Positions 27,490 through 34,888 of a DNA stretch of 63,846 bases are shown one piece after another. Position 1 is the first letter of the stretch; each line of letters opens with the position of its first letter. The position numbers and the translations under genes were made by a program. The DNA comes from Armatimonadota bacterium (GTDB taxonomy: Bacteria > Armatimonadota > UBA5829 > DTJY01). The notes under the pieces are model-generated. The model was not told the DNA's origin, did no database searches, and saw only the letters and a list, made by a program, of their open reading frames with translations. The stretch is from contig JANYKG010000010.1 of assembly GCA_025358205.1 (NCBI GenBank), positions 1 through 63,846 on the forward strand. Reading direction: 5' to 3'.

Positions 27490-28029
27490 ATGCACGAAGA
27501 AGTGATAATGTCTGGAACCGGCGGTCAGGGAATAATGATAATGGGCCAAATTCTTGCGCATGCGGCCATGACCGAGGGAAGGCATGTGGTTTGGTTTCCA
27601 TCCTACGGACCCGAGGCGCGGGGCGGGACGGCTGACTGCACTGTGATAGTCTCCACTGATGAAATCGGTTCCCCAATATCTGCGCATCCGGATACCCTTG
27701 TCGGTATGCACCAGTTTCTATTCAACAGATACCAGCCTATTGTGAAGATCGGCGGCAGGTTGATCGTGAATACATCACTGATAGACCCAGCAACCGTGCG
27801 CACGGATTGCGATGTGGTGATGGTTCCTGCGAATGTGCTGGCCGAGGAGATTGGCAATGTGCGCGCTGCCAACATGGTGATGCTGGGCGTTTATGTGGCC
27901 TCAACAGGGGTGGTGTCAGTGGAATCGGTGCTGGCGTCGCTGCCGGAAGTCTTTCCGTCACATCGGCACAAGCTGATTCCGCTGAACGAAAGCGCACTCC
28001 GCAAGGGCGCGGAACTGGTTCGCGGTTAG
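27490..28029 (+). CDS. 2-oxoacid:ferredoxin oxidoreductase gamma subunit
   Basis: A 179-residue gamma subunit (PF01558-type domain). Diagnostic features are IMSGTGGQGIMIMGQILAHA at residues 6-25 and FPSYGPEARGGTADCTVIVS. It completes the four-subunit oxidoreductase; the gamma subunit contributes to CoA binding. It is separated from the beta gene by 107 bases containing a stem-loop, more than between the other subunits, and may be translated at a different level. A GGGAGAACGGAAGA sequence precedes its ATG. It converges on the NlpC/P60 gene, and I see no clear terminator in the 45 bases between them. Confidence 0.92.
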   Translation: MHEEVIMSGTGGQGIMIMGQILAHAAMTEGRHVVWFPSYGPEARGGTADCTVIVSTDEIGSPISAHPDTLVGMHQFLFNRYQPIVKIGGRLIVNTSLIDPATVRTDCDVVMVPANVLAEEIGNVRAANMVMLGVYVASTGVVSVESVLASLPEVFPSHRHKLIPLNESALRKGAELVRG

Positions 28030-28074
28030 CGTATCCCAGCGGCAGTCCACGCCCTTGATGGTTTACGCAGGCTC

Positions 28075-28926
28075 TCAGCCCTCCACAATGTCTCGCTGAG
28101 CCGGATCGTTCGGCATCCTGCGCGCACCCCAGTAGTTGGTATCGAAAGGCTTGTCGGAGAGGTTGTTGATGATAACCCCTTGCCCCTGCCCAGCCGAGTG
28201 AACGAACGTGAGCGCGTCACATGCCATGCCGACGTGTGTGATCCGCGACTTGTCCTCGCCGCCTGCAAAGAAGACCATGTCGCCTGCCTGGATATCGGCC
28301 CTTTCGACAGGTATGGCCCTGGAGTCTTGGGCTTGCTGGTCGGCGTCCCTCAGCAGATTGATTCCATGCACTTTGTGAATGAGCTGCACGAACCCCGAGC
28401 AGTCTATGCCGAATGGGCTGGTTCCACCCCAGAAGTACGGCACGCCGCGCAGACGTCTGCCGGTGCGCGGGAAGGCGTCGCGGTTTGAGTCAAACGGCCA
28501 GGGGTCTTCACCAGCCGCATTCAGTTTGATGTCGCCTGCGTTTACCCAGCCCTCGGTCCCGTCCGGCAACCGCACCGCCACAAGTCCAGCCCCGTCCACC
28601 TTACCGCCGTTCAACGCCTCCACGGATGCGGTTAGGACCAGCTTAGTGAATATCTCACCATCAGCGTCAGCCTCGCACAACACATCCGTGAAAAGAGTCG
28701 TCACGGTGGCGATCAGATCAGGCTTCGGGATGGTCCGTCCCACGTTCCGGCTCATGACCCAGCCGTGGTATGTGTCCCAGGTCTCCACCCACATCCAGTT
28801 GTCTTCTTCCTTCTCAATATGGACAGGCTGACCCATGATGGACTGGGTGACCTGCTCGGAACTTACGGTCTTGTCCTTGAATATGCCCGTAACGTTCTTA
28901 GTGATGATTCCATTCGGTGTCTGCAT
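28075..28926 (-). CDS. NlpC/P60 family peptidase with SH3-like N-terminal domains
   Basis: A 283-residue C40-family cysteine peptidase related to gamma-D-glutamyl-L-diamino acid peptidases such as YkfC. Two bacterial SH3-like segments (about 20-65 and 70-135) precede the catalytic domain. Catalytic residues are Cys in GIDCSGFVQLIH, His in SRITHVGMACD and a second His in FVHSAGQGQG. No signal peptide is visible, so it may recycle peptidoglycan peptides in the cytoplasm, as YkfC does. An AAGGAG site lies eight bases upstream of the ATG. The D-aminoacylase gene about 1 kb upstream could act on related D-amino acid products. Confidence 0.88.
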   Translation of the reverse strand: MQTPNGIITKNVTGIFKDKTVSSEQVTQSIMGQPVHIEKEEDNWMWVETWDTYHGWVMSRNVGRTIPKPDLIATVTTLFTDVLCEADADGEIFTKLVLTASVEALNGGKVDGAGLVAVRLPDGTEGWVNAGDIKLNAAGEDPWPFDSNRDAFPRTGRRLRGVPYFWGGTSPFGIDCSGFVQLIHKVHGINLLRDADQQAQDSRAIPVERADIQAGDMVFFAGGEDKSRITHVGMACDALTFVHSAGQGQGVIINNLSDKPFDTNYWGARRMPNDPAQRDIVEG

Positions 28927-28986
28927 TGGCTTTACTCCTTCTGTTTCGTACTCTTGCTCCTACTCTTACTCGTACTAGGCCCGTTC

Positions 28987-29012
28987 CGTGATGAGTGATG
29001 AGTGATACGTGA
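28987..29012 (+). repeat. Left arm of an inverted repeat pair (heptamer-rich)
   Basis: The 26-base unit here is the reverse complement of 31657-31682 with one mismatch. It is built from the heptamer TGATGAG (TCACTCA in another register on the other strand). Just outside it, 28947-28978 is a hexamer-like run (TACTCT, TGCTCC, TACTCT, TACTCG, TACTAG). Confidence 0.75.
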
Positions 29013-29027
29013 CCCGTATGGGACCGA

Positions 29028-29075
29028 ACGCCCAACGTTCAACGCTCAACACTCAACGCTCAACGTTCCCGCTCA
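29028..29075 (+). repeat. Short tandem heptamer repeat
   Basis: At least five consecutive heptamers of the form GYTCAAC (GCCCAAC, GTTCAAC, GCTCAAC, ACTCAAC, GCTCAAC), with decayed units after them. The array runs into the 3' end of the gene at 29053-29883, so the last residues of that protein (GNVER) come from the repeat. Confidence 0.8.
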
Positions 29076-29883
29076 ACAAAATGACCAACTGCTCCATATC
29101 CTCGGCATTGAGACGGATATGCCTGCCGCCGGGATACGCCACCGTCGTGACCAGCCCTCGCTCCTGCAACTCCTTGAGGATTGAGTCTACCTGATATGGC
29201 AGCAGAAGAAAGCACTTCACGCAGTCCGCGTTGTATATGCGATCAAGCGCCACGGTCGGCGATTCGTCGAAGAACTCCTCGTACAGGCAGTAGGCGAAAA
29301 CCTCCACGCTCATGGGGTGCGGCTTTGGATAATAGCCCAGCACATGTCGGCCCATCACTTCCAGCAGCACGGATTCCAGCAGCCCGGCTTGCCTCATGAT
29401 TCTGAGCGCCAGGATTACGGTCCGCACGCTGTCGAACCCCCACATCTCTCTCGCATAGGTGATAGCGAAATCTCGGCTGATGATTCGGTCAACGGAGAAG
29501 AGTGTGGACGTGTTCGCCAACCGGAATGTGGAATCGTCATAGCCCTGCGGAAGCTCGCACAGCACGAAATACGGATAGAAGACCTGCGCGGCCAGCGATG
29601 CGATAATGCCGTCGGTTCTGGCCGTGCGCCAGTAGAGCAGATCGCGCTTGGATGCTTCGTCCCTGGCTGTGCGGACCATCGCGAGGAAAGCGTCCGGCGG
29701 CCTGAAGAACCTCTGGGATATCTTGGAGGCGACTCTGAGGCGCGTGGCGTTGGAAGGGTGGGGCAGAAGCTCGGCGATAGCAGCCGACAAACGCTCGCCG
29801 TCCTGAGCGCCCGACAGGGTCTCAATCGCTTTCATGCTCTCTTCGAAGTACAGCTCTTGTCCGAAAGTCGCAAGCTCCGACAT
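29053..29883 (-). CDS. Unrecognised cytoplasmic protein, mostly helical
   Basis: A 276-residue protein I do not recognise. It has no signal peptide or membrane segment and looks largely alpha-helical. The last 50 residues (VDSILKELQERGLVTTVAYP, then GGRHIRLNAEDMEQL) read like a winged-helix wing and recognition region, so nucleic-acid binding is possible but unproven. The frame stays open upstream into the divergent D-aminoacylase gene, but the ATG at 29883 with GGAG eight bases upstream is the sensible start. Its 3' end is formed by a heptamer repeat, so the original C terminus may have been altered. It lies inside a segment bounded by inverted repeats. Confidence 0.6.
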   Translation of the reverse strand: MSELATFGQELYFEESMKAIETLSGAQDGERLSAAIAELLPHPSNATRLRVASKISQRFFRPPDAFLAMVRTARDEASKRDLLYWRTARTDGIIASLAAQVFYPYFVLCELPQGYDDSTFRLANTSTLFSVDRIISRDFAITYAREMWGFDSVRTVILALRIMRQAGLLESVLLEVMGRHVLGYYPKPHPMSVEVFAYCLYEEFFDESPTVALDRIYNADCVKCFLLLPYQVDSILKELQERGLVTTVAYPGGRHIRLNAEDMEQLVILLSGNVER

Positions 29884-29946
29884 TACGTGGACTCCGCAGT
29901 CTGATGCACGAAGTATACCAAACTTGCGCCTTTCCGCACAACGCTC

Positions 29947-29976
29947 TTCCCAAAGTATGGGTGAAACGGCTACAAT
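29947..29976 (+). promoter_or_regulatory. Candidate promoter for the D-aminoacylase gene
   Basis: TTCCCA (29947-29952) and TACAAT (29971-29976) are spaced by 18 bases, ending about 28 bases upstream of the ATG at 30005. The -10 is good and the -35 weak. Confidence 0.45.
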
Positions 29977-30004
29977 AGGGTGAGACTGCGGCTGGGGGTT
30001 TTTC

Positions 30005-31615
30005 ATGTATGACATCATCATCAAGAACGGCACTGTTGTGGACGGGTCGGGCGCACCGGGGTTCCGGGCGGACGTTGGCTTAACGGCGGATCGGATAGAG
30101 GCGGTCGGGGAACTTGAGGCATCGGCCAAGCGTATACTCGATGCGGATGGGTGTGTGGTCTGCCCTGGTTTCATTGACATGCACTCGCATACCGACGAGT
30201 CGGTGATAGCCAACCGCACGTGTGAGAGTAAGCTGACGCAGGGCGTGACGACCGAAGTCTCGGGCAATTGCGGTTATTCGGCTGCCCCGTTTGGCGGGCA
30301 GCAGACCGAGTTCGACGAGACCGCGAAGTGGCTTTCCGAGCACGGCGTTGATGAACTGTGGACAAGCATGGACGGGTTCTTCAGCACGCTGGACGGCATC
30401 CCGATGTCCATCAACTTCGCGACGTTCGTCGGCCACGGAACGATCAGGGCATTCGTTCTCGGATATGAGGACCGCGCACCCAGCGCAGACGAGCTGGCAG
30501 AGATGAAGAAGATTGCCGCTGAGTCTGTGCGCGACGGCGCGTTCGGCGTGTCGAGCGGGTTGATCTACCCGCCTGCATGTTTTGCGAAGACGGACGAACT
30601 GGTGGCGTTGTGCGCCGCCACTGCGCAATACGGCGGCATCTACAGCACGCATATGCGAAACGAGGCGGAGCGTTTGTTGGCGGCGGTTGAAGAGGCAATC
30701 GGCATTGGTCGTGATGCCGGGGTAGGCGTGCAGATATCGCACCACAAGGCTTGCGGCGTGAAGAACTGGGGTCTGGTACACGACAGCCTGGCGATGATAG
30801 ACCGCGCTCGGGCAGAGGGCTTGGATGTGTGGGCCGACCAGTATCCCTATGTCGCCACTTCGACTTCGCTCGGGATCATGGTCCCGCAGTGGGTGCATGA
30901 CGGCGGGCGAAGCGCGTTCCTGTCGCGGCTGAGGAACCCGGAAACCCGTGCGAAGATCAGGGACGAGATGGTGCGCGGGATGGAAACCGGCTACCTGGCG
31001 GACTCAGGCGGATGGGAGACGGTGGTGGTCAGCAGCGTCAAGAACGAGAGCAACTTTTTCTGCGAGGGGTTGAGCGTACAGGAGATCGCGGTGAAGACCG
31101 GCAAGCACCCCGTGGACGCATGCCTTGACCTGCTGCTTGAGGAAGGCGGCGGAGTCGGCATGATGCACTTCGTCATCAGCGAAGACGATCTCAAAACGGT
31201 TTTGAAGCACCCGGCGGTGGTGGTCGGCACCGATGCCACCGCGCGATCAATGAGCGGATGGAAGGGCCACGGCAAGGCTCACCCACGCGCATACGGCACC
31301 TTCCCGCGAATACTGAAGAAGTACGTGCGGGAGGAGGGTGTGCTATCGCTGGAAGAGGCTGTCGCAAAGATGTCCGGGTGTCCGGCCAAGCGGCTGGGCC
31401 TTAACCAGCGGGGATTTGTCACCAAGGGCTACTATGCGGACCTGGTGGTGTTTGATCCGGCGAAGGTTGCAGATACCGCGACGTTCACGGACTCGATGCA
31501 TAATGCGGTCGGGATTCCTTATGTGCTGGTGAACGGTCAGGTAGCGTGCGAAGACGGAAAAGCGGCTGAGCCGGTTGGACAAGGCTCGGGCAGAGTGCTT
31601 AGGCGTGGGGCGTAG
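30005..31615 (+). CDS. N-acyl-D-amino-acid deacylase (D-aminoacylase family)
   Basis: A 536-residue amidohydrolase that should release D-amino acids from N-acyl-D-amino acids or related D-amino compounds. Features are IIKNGTVVDGSGAPGFRADV at the N terminus, the metal motif GFIDMHSHTD near residue 55, and SGNCGYSAAP with the bridging cysteine. Further metal ligands appear in YSTHMRNEAERL, VQISHHKACG and VVGTDATARS. The C terminus has the usual small beta domain (GYYADLVVFDPAKVAD). Length is normal for the family. It is divergent from the unknown gene at 29053-29883. With the NlpC/P60 peptidase nearby, use of peptidoglycan-derived D-amino acids is a reasonable guess. Confidence 0.88.
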   Translation: MYDIIIKNGTVVDGSGAPGFRADVGLTADRIEAVGELEASAKRILDADGCVVCPGFIDMHSHTDESVIANRTCESKLTQGVTTEVSGNCGYSAAPFGGQQTEFDETAKWLSEHGVDELWTSMDGFFSTLDGIPMSINFATFVGHGTIRAFVLGYEDRAPSADELAEMKKIAAESVRDGAFGVSSGLIYPPACFAKTDELVALCAATAQYGGIYSTHMRNEAERLLAAVEEAIGIGRDAGVGVQISHHKACGVKNWGLVHDSLAMIDRARAEGLDVWADQYPYVATSTSLGIMVPQWVHDGGRSAFLSRLRNPETRAKIRDEMVRGMETGYLADSGGWETVVVSSVKNESNFFCEGLSVQEIAVKTGKHPVDACLDLLLEEGGGVGMMHFVISEDDLKTVLKHPAVVVGTDATARSMSGWKGHGKAHPRAYGTFPRILKKYVREEGVLSLEEAVAKMSGCPAKRLGLNQRGFVTKGYYADLVVFDPAKVADTATFTDSMHNAVGIPYVLVNGQVACEDGKAAEPVGQGSGRVLRRGA

Positions 31616-31656
31616 CGGGACGGTTCGGCGAGGTAGAGCAACGGTCCGTAATCCAC

Positions 31657-31682
31657 TCACGTATCACTCATCACTCGTCACG
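31657..31682 (-). repeat. Right arm of the inverted repeat pair (heptamer-rich)
   Basis: Matches the reverse complement of 28987-29012 at 25 of 26 positions. Downstream of it, the shared strings GAGTAAGAGT (about 31687-31697) and AGTACGAA (within 31754-31773) also have inverted counterparts left of 28987, so an imperfect inverted similarity extends over roughly 60-100 bases on each side. Confidence 0.75.
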
Positions 31683-31806
31683 AATGAGAGTAAGAGTGTC
31701 TCTCGTGGCGCGGATTGCGCCACTGGCGACGCTGCGGCCCATTCGGGCCTTTGGAGTACGAGTACGAACCGGACTGAGACGCGGGGGATAGCAGGAGGAT
31801 TTGGCT

Positions 31807-32916
31807 GTGAACAAAGGCATAATGGTGTTTCTTGGGCTTGTTGTTGTGCTTGGGTTGGGATCGCTCTACGCCCTCAACCAGGGGCCGGTGCTGCTGCTGC
31901 GAGCGCCGTCTGAAGATCGTATTGCGTTCATCTCAGATCGCGAAGGGCAAACGGATATCTGGACGATGCGATCCGACGGCAGCGATGCGCGAAGGGTGAC
32001 GAATGACGCGGCGGATGACCAGAATCCGACTTGGTCGCCCAACGGCAAAGAGATCATGGCCATATCGGACAGGCGAAACCGCGTGTATCAGGTCTTTCTG
32101 TCCGCGTGGGATGGTCGTTATACGCATGATCTCACTAGTAGCGACGGGACTAAGGGTGCGCCGGTCTTTTCCGCTGACGGGCGAGATGTAGTATTCATCA
32201 ATGGAGGAAAGGTTTACACCATAGAGAGAACAGGTGGCACTGAGTCGCAACTCCTTCCACTGCCTGGCTCCGCTGATATGGCTATGACTGGGCGCAGTAG
32301 CTTTCAGTATGCCGCATGGTCGTCTACCGGTGAGTCGCTGGTCTGCGTTCAAGATACGGATTTGGGCGTGTCCTCTTTCGTCGTAGATCGTGATGTACTG
32401 GAAGCGTGGCAGGAAGGCGAATTGAAGTCAACAGGACTTGTCCTGGCTCAGAATGTGAACCCAGCATGGTCTCCCACCGGTGAACGACTGGCAGTATCAT
32501 TCACTGGAAGCAAGAGTAATGACGGTATCTTCGTCAGAGATTTTAGAAGCATGGATACTGTGCCGACCTTCAAGACCACAGGCGATACCACAGGGCCGGG
32601 GCGAGTGGCCTGGTCGCCCGATGGCAAACGCCTCGTCTTTGAGCTTTGGACGCTGGAATCCGGCCGTCCGAATAGGCCTGTTGGGATATACGTGGTTAGC
32701 GCAGAAGGCGGAGAGCCTGTTGAACTGGCGAAAGGCGACACTCGTGATCCATCGTGGTCGCCTGATGGAAAGAGCATTGCCTACACCGGTATAAGCAAGA
32801 CAGGTGTGCGCGATATTTGGCGCGTGGATGCAGATGGCAAAAACGCAACTAATTTGACCAAAGGGGTGGGGGACTGCTATCAAGCAGCGTGGTCGCCCGC
32901 CGTGAACAGAAAATAG
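31807..32916 (+). CDS. TolB-like beta-propeller protein (PD40/WD40-like repeats)
   Basis: A 369-residue protein with an N-terminal membrane segment (GIMVFLGLVVVLGLGSLYAL), likely a signal anchor. The rest consists of PD40 repeats: IAFISDREGQTDIWTMRSDG, PTWSPNGKEIMAIS, PVFSADGRDVVFI, PAWSPTGERLAVSF, VAWSPDGKRLVFEL and PSWSPDGKSIAYTG. This gives a six-bladed propeller like the C-terminal part of TolB, without the TolB N-terminal domain and without other tol genes nearby. The GTG at 31807 is eight bases behind AGGAGG, whereas a TTG at 31801 is too close. It is probably a periplasmic interaction domain; the partner is unknown. Confidence 0.8.
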   Translation: MNKGIMVFLGLVVVLGLGSLYALNQGPVLLLRAPSEDRIAFISDREGQTDIWTMRSDGSDARRVTNDAADDQNPTWSPNGKEIMAISDRRNRVYQVFLSAWDGRYTHDLTSSDGTKGAPVFSADGRDVVFINGGKVYTIERTGGTESQLLPLPGSADMAMTGRSSFQYAAWSSTGESLVCVQDTDLGVSSFVVDRDVLEAWQEGELKSTGLVLAQNVNPAWSPTGERLAVSFTGSKSNDGIFVRDFRSMDTVPTFKTTGDTTGPGRVAWSPDGKRLVFELWTLESGRPNRPVGIYVVSAEGGEPVELAKGDTRDPSWSPDGKSIAYTGISKTGVRDIWRVDADGKNATNLTKGVGDCYQAAWSPAVNRK

Positions 32917-32922
32917 GTCTGT

Positions 32923-34131
32923 ATGCGTCCTGATGGTTTCATCACCAGCCAGCTTATCCCATACATAGGCAACAAGCGCAAACTCGCACCACTCATTCGG
33001 TCTGCCATTGACGCGACCGGACTGAGCGCGGGTACGTTCTGCGATGCGTTTGCTGGTAGCGGGGTGGTTGCAAGGCTCGCGAAGACGATGGGCTTTCGCG
33101 TGATAGCCAATGACTGGGAACCTTATTCAGAATACCTCAATACTGCATATATCGCCGAGAACCGCCCACCGCCTTTTCGTGTTCTAGACGGGTTGGAGAA
33201 AGCGATATCCACACTGAATTCGCTGGTTCCTGTCAGAGGGTTTATAGCCACTCATTACTGCCCGAAAGATGATGAGCATTATGATTCGGACGTTGAGCGC
33301 ATGTTCTACACTCAGGAGAACGGCAGGCGAATTGATGCGATTCGCGAGAAGATAGCTGAGTGGAAGCTGGCAGGCTCTATTGATGAGACCGAGGAAGCTG
33401 TTCTGCTCGCACCGCTGATCTATCAGGCATCGTACTGCAGCAACACATCCGGCGTATTCAAGGGATTTCACAGAGGATGGGGCGGCGCTACCAAGACCGC
33501 ATGGTACCGAATCAGGAGTAGCCTCACACTAACCCCGCCGATGTTTTGGGACAACGGGCAGGAGAACTCGGTATACCAGCTTGATGCTAACAATCTGGTG
33601 CGAGAGATTGACTGCGATATCCTTTACCTGGACCCGCCATACAACCAGCATCAGTATGGCTCGAACTACCACATGCTGAATACCGTGGCGCTTTGGGACA
33701 AGCCGGATGTGAGCGTGGGGTTTGACCTGCGCACTTCAGGGAACGGCAAGGCCGCTATCCGAGAGGACTGGCAGGATCGGAGGAGCGCGTACTGCTATAA
33801 GCATTCGGCATCGGATGCATTTCGGAATCTTGTGGATGAGGCGCGCGCCAGGTATATTCTAGTCAGTTACAGCACCGACGGCATCATTCCATTCGATGAT
33901 TTGCTGGAGATACTATCGAAAAAAGGCCGACTTTTGGTTGTTACGCAGCGGTACAAGCGGTATCGGGTCAGCAGCCAGCGACCGTCGGCAAAGTCACACA
34001 ATGTGGAATTCGTGATTGTGGTGGATTGCTCGAAACAATCAAGCCAACGCAATCGTATGGAGGTAAAGCAGGCGGTCTTTGCCGAACATATCGGCAGCCA
34101 GGAAAGTTCCGTAACGGACATGTTGAAATGA
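32923..34131 (+). CDS. Solitary D12-class (FokI-like) N6-adenine DNA methyltransferase
   Basis: A 402-residue DNA adenine methyltransferase. Motif X is YIGNKRKLAPLI near residue 12, motif I is CDAFAGSGVVAR near residue 40, and motif IV is YLDPPYNQHQYGSNYHMLNT at about 244. The DPPYNxxQYxxNYH form resembles the M.FokI/DpnII-like subgroup. No restriction endonuclease gene is adjacent in the window, so it may be an orphan methylase for epigenetic marking or a remnant of a restriction-modification system. The start is seven bases after the propeller gene stop, and the two may be cotranscribed. The recognition site cannot be deduced. Confidence 0.85.
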   Translation: MRPDGFITSQLIPYIGNKRKLAPLIRSAIDATGLSAGTFCDAFAGSGVVARLAKTMGFRVIANDWEPYSEYLNTAYIAENRPPPFRVLDGLEKAISTLNSLVPVRGFIATHYCPKDDEHYDSDVERMFYTQENGRRIDAIREKIAEWKLAGSIDETEEAVLLAPLIYQASYCSNTSGVFKGFHRGWGGATKTAWYRIRSSLTLTPPMFWDNGQENSVYQLDANNLVREIDCDILYLDPPYNQHQYGSNYHMLNTVALWDKPDVSVGFDLRTSGNGKAAIREDWQDRRSAYCYKHSASDAFRNLVDEARARYILVSYSTDGIIPFDDLLEILSKKGRLLVVTQRYKRYRVSSQRPSAKSHNVEFVIVVDCSKQSSQRNRMEVKQAVFAEHIGSQESSVTDMLK

Positions 34132-34150
34132 TTTTGTGAGGAGGCAGCGA

Positions 34151-34783
34151 ATGATAAAGATTTCAGCGGTATTCGTATCATCGGTACTCTTGTGTGGTTT
34201 GGCTGCGGGGTTCGCCAGTGCCGACCGGTTGATTCTTATCCCTGAAGGGACAACTTTGGGTACTGGCGGGTTGAAGGCGGAGTATGTGAAGCGAGCAGAT
34301 AATGACTCTACGGCAGTCTGGGCCAGCGTGGGCGTCTCACGCATTGAATTGGAGGGATCGTGGTTCAAGGGGTTTGGCGCAGGCGATTTGAATGCAGTAA
34401 GCGCGCAGGTGGCTGTGCTGCCGGAGACTAGTTTCACTCCCGCCGTAGCGCTGGGCATGAGAGACATGGGTAACAACACCGACAACTCACATGGGTTCTA
34501 TGACGGCAGCGCGCTGTACATAGCAGCGTCGAAGGGTGTGGCCATAGGGACACCGGCTCTTAGCGATCTTAAAGTGCATATTGGCGCGGGCACCGGGTCA
34601 TTGCGCGGAGTGTTCTTTGGCGCGGAGACCACGGTCGGCGGGAAGTTGCAGATTGCAGCGGAGTATGACACAGACAAATTCAATTTTTCAGCAGCCTATC
34701 CCGTAGCGCCGATGTTCAAACTGAAAGCCTTATCGGTGCGCGGCGACTTCTATTACGGCGCTCAGTTTTCGTTAGCGTTATAA
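34151..34783 (+). CDS. Secreted beta-rich protein of unknown function
   Basis: A 210-residue protein with a clear signal peptide (MIKISAVFVSSVLLCGLAAG, cleaved near FASA). The mature part alternates hydrophobic and polar residues in strand-like blocks (RIELEGSWFKGFG, LQIAAEYDTDKFNFSAAYP) and ends FYYGAQFSLAL, which suggests a small outer-membrane barrel. I do not recognise a family with confidence. The ATG at 34151 follows GAGGAGG with proper spacing; an upstream in-frame GTG at 34136 lies before that site. A terminator hairpin follows about 35 bases after the stop. Confidence 0.6.
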   Translation: MIKISAVFVSSVLLCGLAAGFASADRLILIPEGTTLGTGGLKAEYVKRADNDSTAVWASVGVSRIELEGSWFKGFGAGDLNAVSAQVAVLPETSFTPAVALGMRDMGNNTDNSHGFYDGSALYIAASKGVAIGTPALSDLKVHIGAGTGSLRGVFFGAETTVGGKLQIAAEYDTDKFNFSAAYPVAPMFKLKALSVRGDFYYGAQFSLAL

Positions 34784-34819
34784 GGATTCGGGGTAATCGA
34801 AGCTCTCGATATATGACAA

Positions 34820-34849
34820 AGAGGCAACCCGGATATCCGAGTTGCCTCT
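34820..34849. terminator. Bidirectional terminator between convergent genes
   Basis: AGAGGCAAC (34820-34828) pairs with GTTGCCTCT (34841-34849), and the centre CGGATATCCG is itself self-complementary, extending the stem past one mismatch. ATTTTAT follows on the plus strand and a short TTT follows on the minus strand, so it can serve both flanking genes. Confidence 0.8.
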
Positions 34850-34888
34850 GATTTTATGATTATCTAAGCTGACAGCTTGCGAATGTAC

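Noticed and set aside
28987-29075. CRISPR array
   Set aside because: The units are 6-7 bases with no spacers, so these are simple tandem repeats.
29884-30267. Upstream extension of the unknown minus-strand gene to 30267
   Set aside because: It would overlap the D-aminoacylase start region on the opposite strand, and the residues look like antisense coding; the ATG at 29883 has a ribosome site.
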